From DASUMF01 sp040510575 (GTDB lineage: Bacteria; Actinomycetota; Acidimicrobiia; IMCC26256; DASPTH01): a stretch of 17,445 nt of DNA. Positions within the stretch are counted from its first letter, which is position 1. Every line of letters starts with the position of its first letter. Shown here one piece after another: positions 6,979-13,889 of the stretch. The translations under genes and the position numbers were made by a program. The stretch spans positions 1 to 17,445 of the forward strand of contig JBEVIU010000107.1 of the NCBI GenBank assembly GCA_040510575.1. Reading direction: 5' to 3'. Below the pieces are notes generated by a model. It had not been told where the DNA came from and ran no database searches. It saw nothing but the letters and a program-made list of their open reading frames with translations.

Positions 6979-7884
6979 TCATGCGGGCTGCCGGCGGGCG
7001 AAGAAGGCGGTCACCAAGCGGGCGAGGATGGTGACCACGAACACGATCAGGATGAGGGTGAGCGCGGCACCCCATGCCCGATCCTGCGCCGGCGCGAACG
7101 GCCGGGTCGCGTTGAAGAAGATCTGCACCGACAGGGCAGTGTTCGGACCGTTCGTCAGGCTCGTGTTGGGTTCCGACGTGATGCCGATCACGAACAACAG
7201 GGGGGCGGTTTCGCCGGCGGCGCGCGCGACCGCGAGGAGCGCGCCGCTCACGATCCCTGGCGCGGCGCTCGGCAACACGACGGTCCGGATCGTGCGTACC
7301 CGCCGGCTCCCCAGCGCCTGACTCCCCTCGCGCAACTCCCGCGGCACGAGGGTGAGCATCTGGTCCGTGGTGCGGATGACGATCGGCAGCATGAGACACG
7401 CAAGCGCGAGCGCGCCGGCAAGCCCGTTCAGCTCCTTGGTGTTCAACACGACGAGCGTGTAGATGAAGATGCCCATCACGATCGACGGAACGCCGGTCAT
7501 GACCTCGGCGAGGAACCTGATGAGCCGCGCCAGCGGATTCTTCCCGCCGTACTCGTTGAGATAGATCCCGCCGAGCACACCGAGCGGGATCGACATGAGC
7601 GCGGCAGCACCCGTGATGAGCAAGGTGCCGACCACTGCCGGCGCCATGCCGCCACCGTCGAGACGCTCGCTGAAGGGAGGGTTCTCGGTGAGGAAAGCCC
7701 AGCCGAAGACCTCCATCCCCCGCTGGACGACGTAGACGACGAGGAACACGAGCGGCACGATCGCCACGACGAAGGCGAGGAAGATGAGGCCGCTCGCGAC
7801 GACGTTGCTGATGCGGCGACGCCTCGAGCGCGGGCCCGGCGTGAGCCGAGAGCCACCCGCGAGCATCGTCGTCGACGCGTTCAC
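6979..7884 (-). CDS. pstA: Phosphate ABC transporter permease PstA
   Basis: This is a 301-residue integral membrane permease. It has a basic N-terminus (RSRRRRISN), a first span near residues 28-52, and a MetI-like permease core with PLGVLGGIYLNEY, MTGVPSIVMGIFIY and the coupling segment EGSQALGSRRVRTIRTVVLPSAAPGI that docks on PstB. A final span near ILIVFVVTILARLVTAFFA closes the protein. The start is GTG at 7884 and overlaps the pstC stop by four bases (GTGA), so translation is coupled. The gene order is pstS-pstC-pstA-pstB, as in most bacteria. PstA and PstC form the heterodimeric phosphate channel in the cytoplasmic membrane. Confidence 0.96.
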   Translation of the reverse strand: MNASTTMLAGGSRLTPGPRSRRRRISNVVASGLIFLAFVVAIVPLVFLVVYVVQRGMEVFGWAFLTENPPFSERLDGGGMAPAVVGTLLITGAAALMSIPLGVLGGIYLNEYGGKNPLARLIRFLAEVMTGVPSIVMGIFIYTLVVLNTKELNGLAGALALACLMLPIVIRTTDQMLTLVPRELREGSQALGSRRVRTIRTVVLPSAAPGIVSGALLAVARAAGETAPLLFVIGITSEPNTSLTNGPNTALSVQIFFNATRPFAPAQDRAWGAALTLILIVFVVTILARLVTAFFARRQPA

Positions 7885-8879
7885 AGCGTCGCTCCGGTCC
7901 GACGGTCGAAGCGTGCGACCACGCTTCGAGCGAGCACGCCGACGACGACGGTGAGCGCGAAGAGCACGACGCCCATCCCGATCAGTGCCGACCGTTGCTC
8001 CCCCGTCGCCTCGTTGAACTGGTTGGCGATGATGCTGGCGAGGCTGTCGCCGGGTCCGAGGATGTGAGCGCTGACTCGCTGGGAGCTCCCGATGAGCAGC
8101 GCAACCGCGATCGTCTCGCCGATCGCACGCCCGAGGCCGATCATCACGGCTGAGACCACACCACCGCGGCTGTGCGGGAACACCGAGCCTCGAATCATCT
8201 CCCAGCGGGTGGCGCCCAGTCCGAACGCCGCTTCCTTCAACGACGCCGGCGTGGTCGCGTACACCTCACGAGTGATCGAGGTGATGATCGGCACGATCAT
8301 GATCGCGACGATGATCCCTGCCGTCATGAAGCTCAGGCCGGTCGGGCTCGGTTCGGCGAACAACGTGTCGAGGATGGGGATGCCACTCGTGGCCGACGAG
8401 ATGTTCGAGTAGAGATCGGCGAGCGGTTGGGTCAGCACCGCGAGGGCCCACAATCCGTACACGACCGACGGGATCGCGGCCAGGAGGTCGACCGTGTACA
8501 CGATCGGCTTGCGGAACGGGCGCGGCGACACCTCGGTCACGAAGAGGGCGATCCCGATGCTCACGGGGACCGCGATCAGGAGCGCGATGATCCCGACGAG
8601 GAAGGTGCCGTAGATCATGGCTCCGGCGCCGAACTCGCCCTTCGCCGGGTCCCACGTCGTGGAGAAGACGTTGAGGCCCTCCGCGCTGAACCAGGGCCAT
8701 GCCTCTCTCGTCATCGTCACGGCGATCAGCCCCAGGATGACGAGCACCAACAGGCCGCTTGCGAGGGCGACCCACTTGAACAGACGGTCGGTGATGATGC
8801 CGGGGGGACGACGACCCTGGCCCAGCCCCGGAGGCGGGACGCGTGGTTCCTGCTCGCGGGGCGGGGCGATCACTGCCAT
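7881..8879 (-). CDS. pstC: Phosphate ABC transporter permease PstC
   Basis: This is a 332-residue permease and partner of PstA. A proline-rich cytoplasmic N-terminus (1-30) precedes the first span at about 33-56. The family landmarks are LIAVPVSIGIALFVTEVSP, DLLAAIPSVVYGLWAL, the EAA-type coupling loop KEAAFGLGATRWEMIRGSVFP, and GLGRAIGETIAVALLIG. The ATG at 8879 has only a poor ribosome binding site. It is separated from pstS by 97 bp holding a strong hairpin, so its expression is probably set both by read-through past that hairpin and by the pstS promoter. Its stop overlaps the pstA start as GTGA. Nothing in the sequence suggests damage. Confidence 0.96.
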   Translation of the reverse strand: MAVIAPPREQEPRVPPPGLGQGRRPPGIITDRLFKWVALASGLLVLVILGLIAVTMTREAWPWFSAEGLNVFSTTWDPAKGEFGAGAMIYGTFLVGIIALLIAVPVSIGIALFVTEVSPRPFRKPIVYTVDLLAAIPSVVYGLWALAVLTQPLADLYSNISSATSGIPILDTLFAEPSPTGLSFMTAGIIVAIMIVPIITSITREVYATTPASLKEAAFGLGATRWEMIRGSVFPHSRGGVVSAVMIGLGRAIGETIAVALLIGSSQRVSAHILGPGDSLASIIANQFNEATGEQRSALIGMGVVLFALTVVVGVLARSVVARFDRRTGATL

Positions 8880-8905
8880 GGAAGTCCGGACTCTACGAGT
8901 GGTGG

Positions 8906-8964
8906 GAGCGACCAGCCACGGGGCGGGCGAGAGGGGGGAGGCCCGCCCCGCGGTCCGGTCGCTC
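8906..8964 (-). ncRNA. Two-tier stem-loop between pstS and pstC (mRNA stability or attenuation element)
   Basis: In the transcript of the minus strand this forms a perfect 10-bp GC stem, CGGGGCGGGC at 8919-8928 with GCCCGCCCCG at 8941-8950, around a 12-base loop. It is extended outward by a second perfect 8-bp stem, GAGCGACC at 8906-8913 with GGTCGCTC at 8957-8964, after a 5/6-base internal loop. No U-tract follows. It lies 12 bp after the pstS stop and 27 bp before pstC. Such hairpins after binding-protein genes often protect the upstream message from 3' decay and reduce downstream transcription, giving an excess of PstS. The structure is seen directly; the role is inferred. Confidence 0.65.
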
Positions 8965-8976
8965 GAAGGGTCAGGG

Positions 8977-10035
8977 TCAGGTCGCCGGGACGACGATCTC
9001 CTTCACTTGGGCCTTGGCCTGCTTCAGGAGCCCCTTCGGGAGCGGTGCGTAGTCAACCGACGATGCCAGCTGCTGCCCATCGCCGTAGATGTAGTTGAGG
9101 AAGCCCTTGATCGCGGCGCCCTTGTTGGCGTCGCTCTGGGTCGTGTACACCATGATCCAAGTCGGCGACGTGATCGGGTACGCCGTCGCCCCGTCCGAGT
9201 TGATCGGGTCGTACGTCAGGTCGGCGTTGATCGACGCACCGTTCGCGGCTGCGCTCGCGCTCTCGATCGATGGCGCGATGTACTTGCCGGTCGAGTTCTT
9301 GACCGACGCAAAGGTCAGGTCACTGGCCGTCGCATCCGAGAAGTCGACGTACCCGATCGCACCGTCGGTGCTCTTCACCAGCGTCGCGACGCCCGTGTTC
9401 TGCGCCCCGCCTTGCGTGCTCGCCGGCCACGACACGGTCGAGCCGGTGCCGAGCGTCCAGACGGAAGGCGCGGCCTTCGTGAGGAAGTTGGTGAAGTTGG
9501 CGGTGGTGCCGGACGAGTCCGACCGGTGCACCACGGTGATCGTGGTGCTGGGCAGCTTGGCCTTCGGGTTCTCTTCCTTGATCGCCGCATCGTTCCAGGT
9601 CGTGATCTGCGTCTGGAAGATCTTCGCGATGGTGTCGGCCGACAGGTTGAGCTTGCTCACGCCGGAGACGTTGTACGACACGGTGATCGGCGCGACCACG
9701 GTGGGGAAGTACATGAAGGGTGCCGGCGGTTGCGGCTCGGTCGCCTTGTACGGCGCGTCAGTGCCGCCGAAATCCGTCACCTTGTTGAGGAAGTCGGTCC
9801 GACCGGCACCCGAGCCGGTCGGCTGGTAGTTGACCGTGACGGACTTCTGGGCCTGCTTGAAGCCGCCTTGGATCACCTGGATGAAGCCGTACTGGAACGA
9901 CGAGCCGCTGCCGTTGAGCGTCGCCGACGAGAGCTTCCCGCTGGAGCTGGCCGCGGAAGCGGTGCCGATCAGGAGCACCGGCAACGCGAGCGCTGCGAGC
10001 AGGATGCCGCAGCGGCGAACGAGCGAACCACGCAT
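8977..10035 (-). CDS. pstS: Periplasmic/extracellular phosphate-binding protein PstS
   Basis: This is a 352-residue substrate-binding protein. It has a Sec signal peptide (basic SLVRR, hydrophobic core ILLAALALPVLLIG, probable cleavage after A28 in TASA|A). The phosphate-binding segments follow: LNGSGSSF near 40-47, PTGSGAGRTDFL near 72-83, VTDFGGTDAP near 86-95, and RSDSSGTTANFTNFL near 171-185. I chose the ATG at 10035, not the upstream ATG at 10068, because AGGAGG lies nine bases before it and because it gives a standard signal peptide. The signal lacks a lipobox: the only cysteine, C9, sits before the hydrophobic core. In a single-membrane organism this would release PstS unless another anchor exists. 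It is first in the pst operon and carries a PHO-box-like site upstream. Confidence 0.95.
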   Translation of the reverse strand: MRGSLVRRCGILLAALALPVLLIGTASAASSSGKLSSATLNGSGSSFQYGFIQVIQGGFKQAQKSVTVNYQPTGSGAGRTDFLNKVTDFGGTDAPYKATEPQPPAPFMYFPTVVAPITVSYNVSGVSKLNLSADTIAKIFQTQITTWNDAAIKEENPKAKLPSTTITVVHRSDSSGTTANFTNFLTKAAPSVWTLGTGSTVSWPASTQGGAQNTGVATLVKSTDGAIGYVDFSDATASDLTFASVKNSTGKYIAPSIESASAAANGASINADLTYDPINSDGATAYPITSPTWIMVYTTQSDANKGAAIKGFLNYIYGDGQQLASSVDYAPLPKGLLKQAKAQVKEIVVPAT

Positions 10036-10193
10036 GTGGATGTTCCTCCTGGAACGATGGATGTGCATGTGCCGCGGAGCGTACGGAGGAGGGTTAGCCA
10101 GGCTCTGACCACGTCGTGGCGGAAAGGTGAACAGCGGGCAAACAGTCGTGGTGGGTGCTCCGTGTCGGCCGTCCGCACGGGGATGATGCCTGC
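10036..10193. promoter_or_regulatory. Divergent pstS / phoU control region
   Basis: These 158 bp separate the pstS start (minus) from the phoU start (plus). On the minus strand they hold the PHO-box-like tandem at 10122-10143, a possible TANNNT -10 (TACGCT, 10083 to 10078) and the pstS ribosome binding site AGGAGG at 10045-10050. On the plus strand GGGGAT at 10179-10184 lies nine bases before the phoU GTG. No clear -35 hexamer is visible for either gene. The arrangement would let one phosphate-responsive site control both the transporter and its repressor-type partner. Confidence 0.5.
10122..10143 (-). promoter_or_regulatory. PHO-box-like tandem 11-bp repeat upstream of pstS
   Basis: Read on the minus strand, two contiguous 11-mers occur: GTTTGCCCGCT (10143 to 10133) and GTTCACCTTTC (10132 to 10122). 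Each agrees at about 8 of 11 positions with the actinobacterial PHO-box unit as I recall it, G(G/T)TCAYYYR(G/C)G, and the 11-bp phase is exact. The site begins 87 bp upstream of the pstS ATG. The likely binder is the RegX3-like regulator encoded at 2298-3002. The repeat is seen directly; binding is inferred. Confidence 0.5.
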
Positions 10194-10886
10194 GTGACCC
10201 AAACGCACGATGCAGTCCAGGCCCGCATCGGCGATGTCGGCGTCGACGTCGTTCGTCTGGGTGCCCTCGCCACCGGCGCGATCGGCGCTGCCACCGCGGC
10301 GCTGACCGCGGGCGACCTCGTGGAAGCTGACCGGGTCATTGCCGACGACGATGCTGTCGACGCACAACGGCACGCCATCGAAGACGAGTGCCTACGGCTG
10401 CTCGGCACGGGGTTGCTCGACGCAGAACTGCGGTTCGTCGCCACCACGCTGCGGGTGGCCCACGAGCTCGAGCGCACGGCGGATCTGATGGTCAACGTGG
10501 CTCGCACCGCGTGGCGACTCTTCCCTCACCATCTCGCACCGCCCGTCGCCGGGCTCCTCGAGCGGGTCGGACGCCAAGCGACGTTGCAGATCCGCGTCGC
10601 GGTGAACGCGTTCGTGGATCGCGACATCGCATGTGCCGCCGCGCTGGCCGACATGGACGACACCCTCGACGCGATGCACGACGCGCTGCTCCGCCATGCG
10701 CTCACACCGGCACCACCTTCGGCCCTCGTGTCGACACACGCCGGGGCTCGAGCGCCCGGCGACGACACGTCGGTGGTGCAAGCGGTGCAGCTCGCGCTCG
10801 TGGCCCGTCACTACGAACGAGCCGGCGACCATGCGGTGACGATCGCGAGTTGGGTGCCGTTCGTCGTGACCGGCGCCCGCCGATGA
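10194..10886 (+). CDS. phoU: PhoU-family phosphate signalling protein (paralogue 1)
   Basis: This is a 230-residue helical protein made of two PhoU repeats. The metal-binding E/DxxxD motifs are ERTAD in VAHELERTADLMVNVA and ERAGD in ARHYERAGDHAVTIA. PhoU proteins bridge the Pst transporter and the PhoR/SenX3 kinase and keep the regulon off when phosphate is plentiful. I prefer the GTG at 10194, with GGGGAT nine bases upstream, over the ATG at 10155, because the family helix begins right after it. Between the second-repeat helices there is an unusual A/P/S/T-rich insertion near residues 174-193 (TPAPPSALVSTHAGARAPGD) that the second paralogue lacks. The gene is divergent from pstS rather than at the end of the pst operon, and is followed by a strong hairpin. 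Confidence 0.92.
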   Translation: MTQTHDAVQARIGDVGVDVVRLGALATGAIGAATAALTAGDLVEADRVIADDDAVDAQRHAIEDECLRLLGTGLLDAELRFVATTLRVAHELERTADLMVNVARTAWRLFPHHLAPPVAGLLERVGRQATLQIRVAVNAFVDRDIACAAALADMDDTLDAMHDALLRHALTPAPPSALVSTHAGARAPGDDTSVVQAVQLALVARHYERAGDHAVTIASWVPFVVTGARR

Positions 10887-10919
10887 CGCTGCGAAGCTCT
10901 CGGCCGAAGACTGGTACGC

Positions 10920-10968
10920 GGAGGGTGTGGGGCTCGGGAAGGGGGGATTCCCCGGCCCCACACACTCC
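10920..10968 (+). terminator. Strong hairpin terminator downstream of first phoU
   Basis: GTGTGGGGC (10925-10933) pairs perfectly with GCCCCACAC (10955-10963). The helix continues inward through CGGG/CCCG and AA/TT with single-base bulges, and outward, after one mismatch, through GGAG/CTCC: about 19 bp in all, around a GGGGGGA loop. It begins 34 bp after the phoU stop. There is no U-tract, as is common for high-GC actinobacterial terminators. Confidence 0.6.
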
Positions 10969-11128
10969 GCCGTCGCCCTCCGGGCCACGCACTAGCCCGA
11001 TCGAGGACTCCGCCTGCCGACCCGTCCGCCTGTGCCTGATGGGGGGATATCAGGAACGCAGCAGATCGAATCGGTGTGATCATCAAGTTAGGGATGCCCT
11101 GTTTCGACCGTGTTGCCTCGGCGTAGCG

Positions 11129-11139
11129 CGCGGGTGAAC
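11129..11139 (-). promoter_or_regulatory. Single PHO-box-like unit upstream of second phoU (tentative)
   Basis: On the minus strand GTTCACCCGCG matches the recalled 11-bp unit G(G/T)TCAYYYR(G/C)G at every position. However, neither flanking 11-mer is a convincing partner, and PHO boxes normally need at least two units. It lies 94 bp before the second phoU start, in reverse orientation. It may be a weak regulator site or chance. Confidence 0.25.
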
Positions 11140-11232
11140 GAGAAGGGAAGATCAGGTGGCGGGGCGGGCGACCTGAACGGAAAGCCCGAGCCAACGGGCA
11201 CACTGGAACGACTCGAACACCCGGGAGACACC

Positions 11233-11940
11233 GTGACGACCACACCCATCCCCGAGAGCGACGCACCCGTCGACGCGCGCAAGACCTTCCACGAGCAGCT
11301 CGACGACCTTCGCTCCGACGTGATCCGCCTCGCCGCGCTCACCACAGAGCAGATCGCAGGCGGCACGCAGGCGTTGCTCGACGGCGACCTCATCGCCGCC
11401 GAGCACGTGATCGAAGCCGACGACGCGATCGACGAGCTCACCCACTCGATCGAGGACCGCACGTTCCTCACCCTGGCGCGTCAACAGCCGATCGCCAGCG
11501 ACTTGCGCTTCCTCGTCACCGTGATGCGCGTCGCGCACGAGCTCGAGCGCAGCGCCGACCTGATGGTGAACGTGGCGAAGACGACCCGCCGTCTCTATCC
11601 GCACCAGCTCGATCCGAAGCTGCGCGGGATCATCGACCGCATGGGCACGCAGGCGAGCGTGCAGACGCGCGTCGCAATCGACGCGTTCGCCGACGAAGAC
11701 CCGGACCAGGCGGCCGCGCTCGCCGACATGGACGACGCGATGGACGAGCTCACGAAGAGCCTGTTCCGTCACATCCTCGCCGGCGACGGCACCGACGAAG
11801 GCGCGGTGCTCCTCGCGGTGCAGATGGCGTTGGTGGGTCGCCACTACGAACGGACAGCCGACCACGCAGTGACGATCGCGGAGCGGGTGCGCTTCATGGT
11901 GACCGGCGTGCATCCCGCGGTCGAGGACGACGCGATCTAA
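11233..11940 (+). CDS. phoU2: PhoU-family phosphate signalling protein (paralogue 2)
   Basis: This is a 235-residue PhoU protein and the more canonical of the two paralogues. After an 18-residue polar leader it has KTFHEQLDDLRSDVIRLA, then the first metal motif ERSAD in VAHELERSADLMVNVAKT and the second, ERTAD, in GRHYERTADHAVTIAERV, with ADMDDAMDEL between. The GTG at 11233 is supported by GGGAG five bases upstream; the longer frame to 11110 adds low-complexity residues. It shares long identical stretches with the first PhoU (VAHELER, ADLMVNVA, ALADMDD), so the pair arose by duplication. Having two PhoU proteins parallels the two PhoY proteins of mycobacteria, which repress SenX3-RegX3. It converges on the next gene with a 12-bp gap. 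Confidence 0.94.
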   Translation: MTTTPIPESDAPVDARKTFHEQLDDLRSDVIRLAALTTEQIAGGTQALLDGDLIAAEHVIEADDAIDELTHSIEDRTFLTLARQQPIASDLRFLVTVMRVAHELERSADLMVNVAKTTRRLYPHQLDPKLRGIIDRMGTQASVQTRVAIDAFADEDPDQAAALADMDDAMDELTKSLFRHILAGDGTDEGAVLLAVQMALVGRHYERTADHAVTIAERVRFMVTGVHPAVEDDAI

Positions 11941-11952
11941 CTGGTTCTCGCG

Positions 11953-12228
11953 CTAGCTGGTTTCCTCGTCGTACCCGAGGTCCCAGTCGAGGATCAGGTG
12001 CTCGCGCTCCGCGTCGCGCGCCACGCGCTCGCGGTTGCGGCGGAACTGCGGGTCGTGCGGCGGGAGCAGCTGGAGACGGGCGAGCGCACGCTGCCGGAAC
12101 TCATCGATCTTGCGGCCGTCGCCGAAGATGCCGTGCACGTCCCAGTGGGGCGACACGGGGCCGAGGTAGACGACCTTCACGTGCCCTTGGGGCGGGATCT
12201 CTTCGAGTGCTTCGGGCTCCATTGCCAT
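11953..12228 (-). CDS. Conserved-looking hypothetical protein (91 aa)
   Basis: This is a 91-residue soluble protein that I cannot assign. The core reads HVKVVYLGPVSPHWDVHG, then FGDGRKIDEFRQRALARL, LLPPHDPQFRRNRERV and a C-terminal ILDWDLGYDEE. A beta strand, a His/Trp motif, an amphipathic helix and an acidic tail can be seen; there are no cysteines and no signal peptide. The density of W, H, Y and R and the absence of low complexity argue for a real gene. I chose the ATG at 12228; the frame continues upstream into the htrA end, where it becomes serine/arginine-rich noise. The start lacks a Shine-Dalgarno and lies 19 bp after the htrA stop, so it may be cotranscribed with the protease. Confidence 0.6.
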   Translation of the reverse strand: MAMEPEALEEIPPQGHVKVVYLGPVSPHWDVHGIFGDGRKIDEFRQRALARLQLLPPHDPQFRRNRERVARDAEREHLILDWDLGYDEETS

Positions 12229-12247
12229 AGTCAGGCCAGGGTACCGC

Positions 12248-13648
12248 TCAGCTCGTTCCGGGGTCCTCTTCGAGGGTGACCCGCAGCGTGACCTTCTCTC
12301 CGTCGCGCTCGACGACGACGTCGACGGTCTCCCCCACCTTGTGCTCACGGATCGCCGGGCGCAGCTGCTCCCACGAGGTCACGGGGCTGTCGCCGATGCT
12401 CACGATGACGTCACCGGTGCGCATCCCGGCGCGCGCAGCGGGTGTGCCCTCTCCGATGTTGCGCACGAACGCGCCTGCTTCGGTGGACTCGGTGTCGATG
12501 GTCACGCCGAGATAGGCGGGACGGTTCCCGGCGCGGAGCGCGTCGATGATCGGCTTGGCCTGCGAGATGGGAATCGCGAAGCCGACGTTCTGCGCACCCG
12601 ACGGGTCGGCGATCGCAGTGTTGATGCCGATCACCCGACCCTGCGAGTCGACGAGCGGACCACCCGAGTTGCCCGGATTGATCGCGGCGTCGGTCTGGAT
12701 CGCGCCCGACAGCGCGGTGCTACGGCTCGTCGGCACGGTGCGATCGAGCCCCGACACGATGCCGCGTGTCACGCTGAGGCCACCCTCGAGCGCGAGCGCG
12801 TTGCCGATCGCGACCACGTCGTCGCCGACCTGCACCGTGGTGGAGTCGCCCAGCGCGATGGTGGGAAGGCCGGCCGCGTCGACGTGCAGGACGGCGAGGT
12901 CGCTCCCGACGTCGTTGCCGAGCACGCGTGCCGCGAGCGACGTGCCGTCGGAGAAGCGAGCTTCGATCGTGGACGCGCCTTCGACGACATGGTTGTTCGT
13001 GACGATCACGCCGTCTTCGGAGATCACGAAGCCGGTCCCGGCGCCCCCACCGGTCGCGGGGCCGCCATCGGCCACGACCGCGACCACCGCGGGAACGTCC
13101 TTGGCCAGGATCGCCGCGATGTTGCCCGTGCGGGCGACTTCGCTCGACGGCCGGGTGATGACCTGGGTGGACCCGACGGTGTTGGTCGCGGGGTCGTCGT
13201 CGAGGGCGAGGAACAGGCCGCCGGCCACGAGCGCTCCGACCAGACCGCCCGCAATCCCCGCGAGCACCGCGTGGCGGATGCCGTGTCGATCGCGCGCAGC
13301 GCTGGCGTTCGGGTCGTCGGCACCAGCGTCGGTGTCGGTGTCGGTGTCGGTGGCGTCAGCGGCGGTCGTATCGTCGCCGGGCGGCGGCACCGGGTCGACG
13401 TGCCAGGACGGCGGGGGCGGCGGCATGGCCTGCCCGAGTGACCAGGGTGCCGGCGGCCCCGGTGCCGGTCGACTGGCGGGAGCGACCTGCCCCGAGGAAA
13501 CCGGCGCCGAGGAGAGGGGTCCGGCGCCAGTCACCTCGGGTGAGCTGGCAGCCACCTCAGATGAGCCGTCGGCACCCGACGGCACCGTCGGATCCTCTGG
13601 TTCACCAGTGCCCGCAACGCCTTCCGGCGATTCGTGCTGCTCGCTCAC
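12248..13648 (-). CDS. htrA: HtrA/DegP-type membrane-anchored serine protease with PDZ domain
   Basis: This is a 466-residue S1C protease. Residues 1-120 are a disordered cytoplasmic region rich in P, S, A and D, including a (TD)n tract. A single span lies at about 127-149 (AVLAGIAGGLVGALVAGG). The trypsin-like domain (about 170-365) has the complete catalytic triad H220 in TNNHVV, D250 in GSDLAVL and S328 in GNSGGPL. One PDZ domain occupies about 378-462. It would act outside the membrane as a protease/chaperone for misfolded envelope proteins. The start is GTG, with GAAGGA three bases upstream. A sigma-E-type promoter lies 67-93 bp upstream, matching the known link between HtrA and extracytoplasmic stress sigma factors. 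Another actinobacterial S1C protease, such as PepD, is the main alternative name. Confidence 0.94.
   Translation of the reverse strand: MSEQHESPEGVAGTGEPEDPTVPSGADGSSEVAASSPEVTGAGPLSSAPVSSGQVAPASRPAPGPPAPWSLGQAMPPPPPSWHVDPVPPPGDDTTAADATDTDTDTDAGADDPNASAARDRHGIRHAVLAGIAGGLVGALVAGGLFLALDDDPATNTVGSTQVITRPSSEVARTGNIAAILAKDVPAVVAVVADGGPATGGGAGTGFVISEDGVIVTNNHVVEGASTIEARFSDGTSLAARVLGNDVGSDLAVLHVDAAGLPTIALGDSTTVQVGDDVVAIGNALALEGGLSVTRGIVSGLDRTVPTSRSTALSGAIQTDAAINPGNSGGPLVDSQGRVIGINTAIADPSGAQNVGFAIPISQAKPIIDALRAGNRPAYLGVTIDTESTEAGAFVRNIGEGTPAARAGMRTGDVIVSIGDSPVTSWEQLRPAIREHKVGETVDVVVERDGEKVTLRVTLEEDPGTS
13328..13351. repeat. Hexanucleotide tandem repeat (GTCGGT)x4 inside htrA
   Basis: Four perfect copies of GTCGGT lie in the coding sequence of the disordered N-terminal region of the protease and encode alternating Thr-Asp on the minus strand. 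Copy number changes would stay in frame and only alter linker length. It is short enough to be ordinary slippage in a low-complexity linker. Confidence 0.7.
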
Positions 13649-13714
13649 GGGTCCTTCTCAGGGGTTCGGAAGCGCTCGACGGGCGAGGTGGCTGCGTTCG
13701 TTCTGTGCCGGCAC

Positions 13715-13741
13715 AACGCTGACGGCACCCGAATCGTTCCC
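13715..13741 (-). promoter_or_regulatory. Sigma-E-type (ECF) promoter of htrA
   Basis: On the minus strand GGGAACG (13741 to 13735) is followed, after exactly 16 bases, by CGTT (13718 to 13715). This fits the ECF group pattern GGAAC, about 16 nt, CGTT. A transcript starting near 13706-13709 would have a leader of about 60 bases containing the htrA ribosome binding site. The same element precedes the sigma factor gene and whiB. Confidence 0.65.
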
Positions 13742-13862
13742 AGCCAGCCCCTCCGTCGAACCCCGGCGGCGGACGAGGGGTCCACATCGCTCGGGGTTCT
13801 GCGCCTACGGTGGGCCGTCGATGACGGTGACTGTTCAGTTTCAGTCGGTTCTGTCAGGCTAT

Positions 13863-13889
13863 GGGAACCACGAGCTCGTCCCGACCGTT
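13863..13889 (+). promoter_or_regulatory. Sigma-E-type (ECF) promoter of whiB
   Basis: On the plus strand GGGAACC (13863-13869) is followed, after exactly 16 bases, by CGTT (13886-13889). It has the same form and spacing as the htrA element, on the opposite strand of the same 285-bp intergenic region. Transcription would begin near 13896-13899, giving a leader of about 35 bases with GAGG before the whiB ATG. Confidence 0.65.

Larger units (their letters stand above)
10887..11232. other. 346-bp intergenic region between the two phoU paralogues
   Basis: I see no credible gene here; minus-strand frames crossing it are arginine-rich shadows. It contains a strong terminator-like hairpin (10920-10968), a minor 6-bp hairpin (CCTGAT at 11035-11040 with ATCAGG at 11049-11054), a locally AT-richer stretch at 11060-11105 that is the best place for the second phoU promoter, and a single PHO-box-like unit on the minus strand at 11129-11139. 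The ribosome binding site GGGAG at 11223-11227 precedes the next start. Confidence 0.6.

Noticed and set aside
5717..7321. A 534-residue plus-strand frame across pstB and pstA
   Set aside because: It is a shadow of the pst genes, rich in R, H, D and V, and contains nothing recognisable.
11934..11962. Near-direct repeat CTAACTGGTT and CTAGCTGGTT at the phoU2 end
   Set aside because: Ten bases with one mismatch, overlapping a stop codon; could be chance and has no flanking mobile-element signs.
13822..13860. Possible PHO-box or housekeeping promoter upstream of whiB (GTTCAGTTTCA region)
   Set aside because: The second 11-mer does not match and no acceptable -35/-10 pair is visible; the sigma-E-type element just downstream explains the region better.
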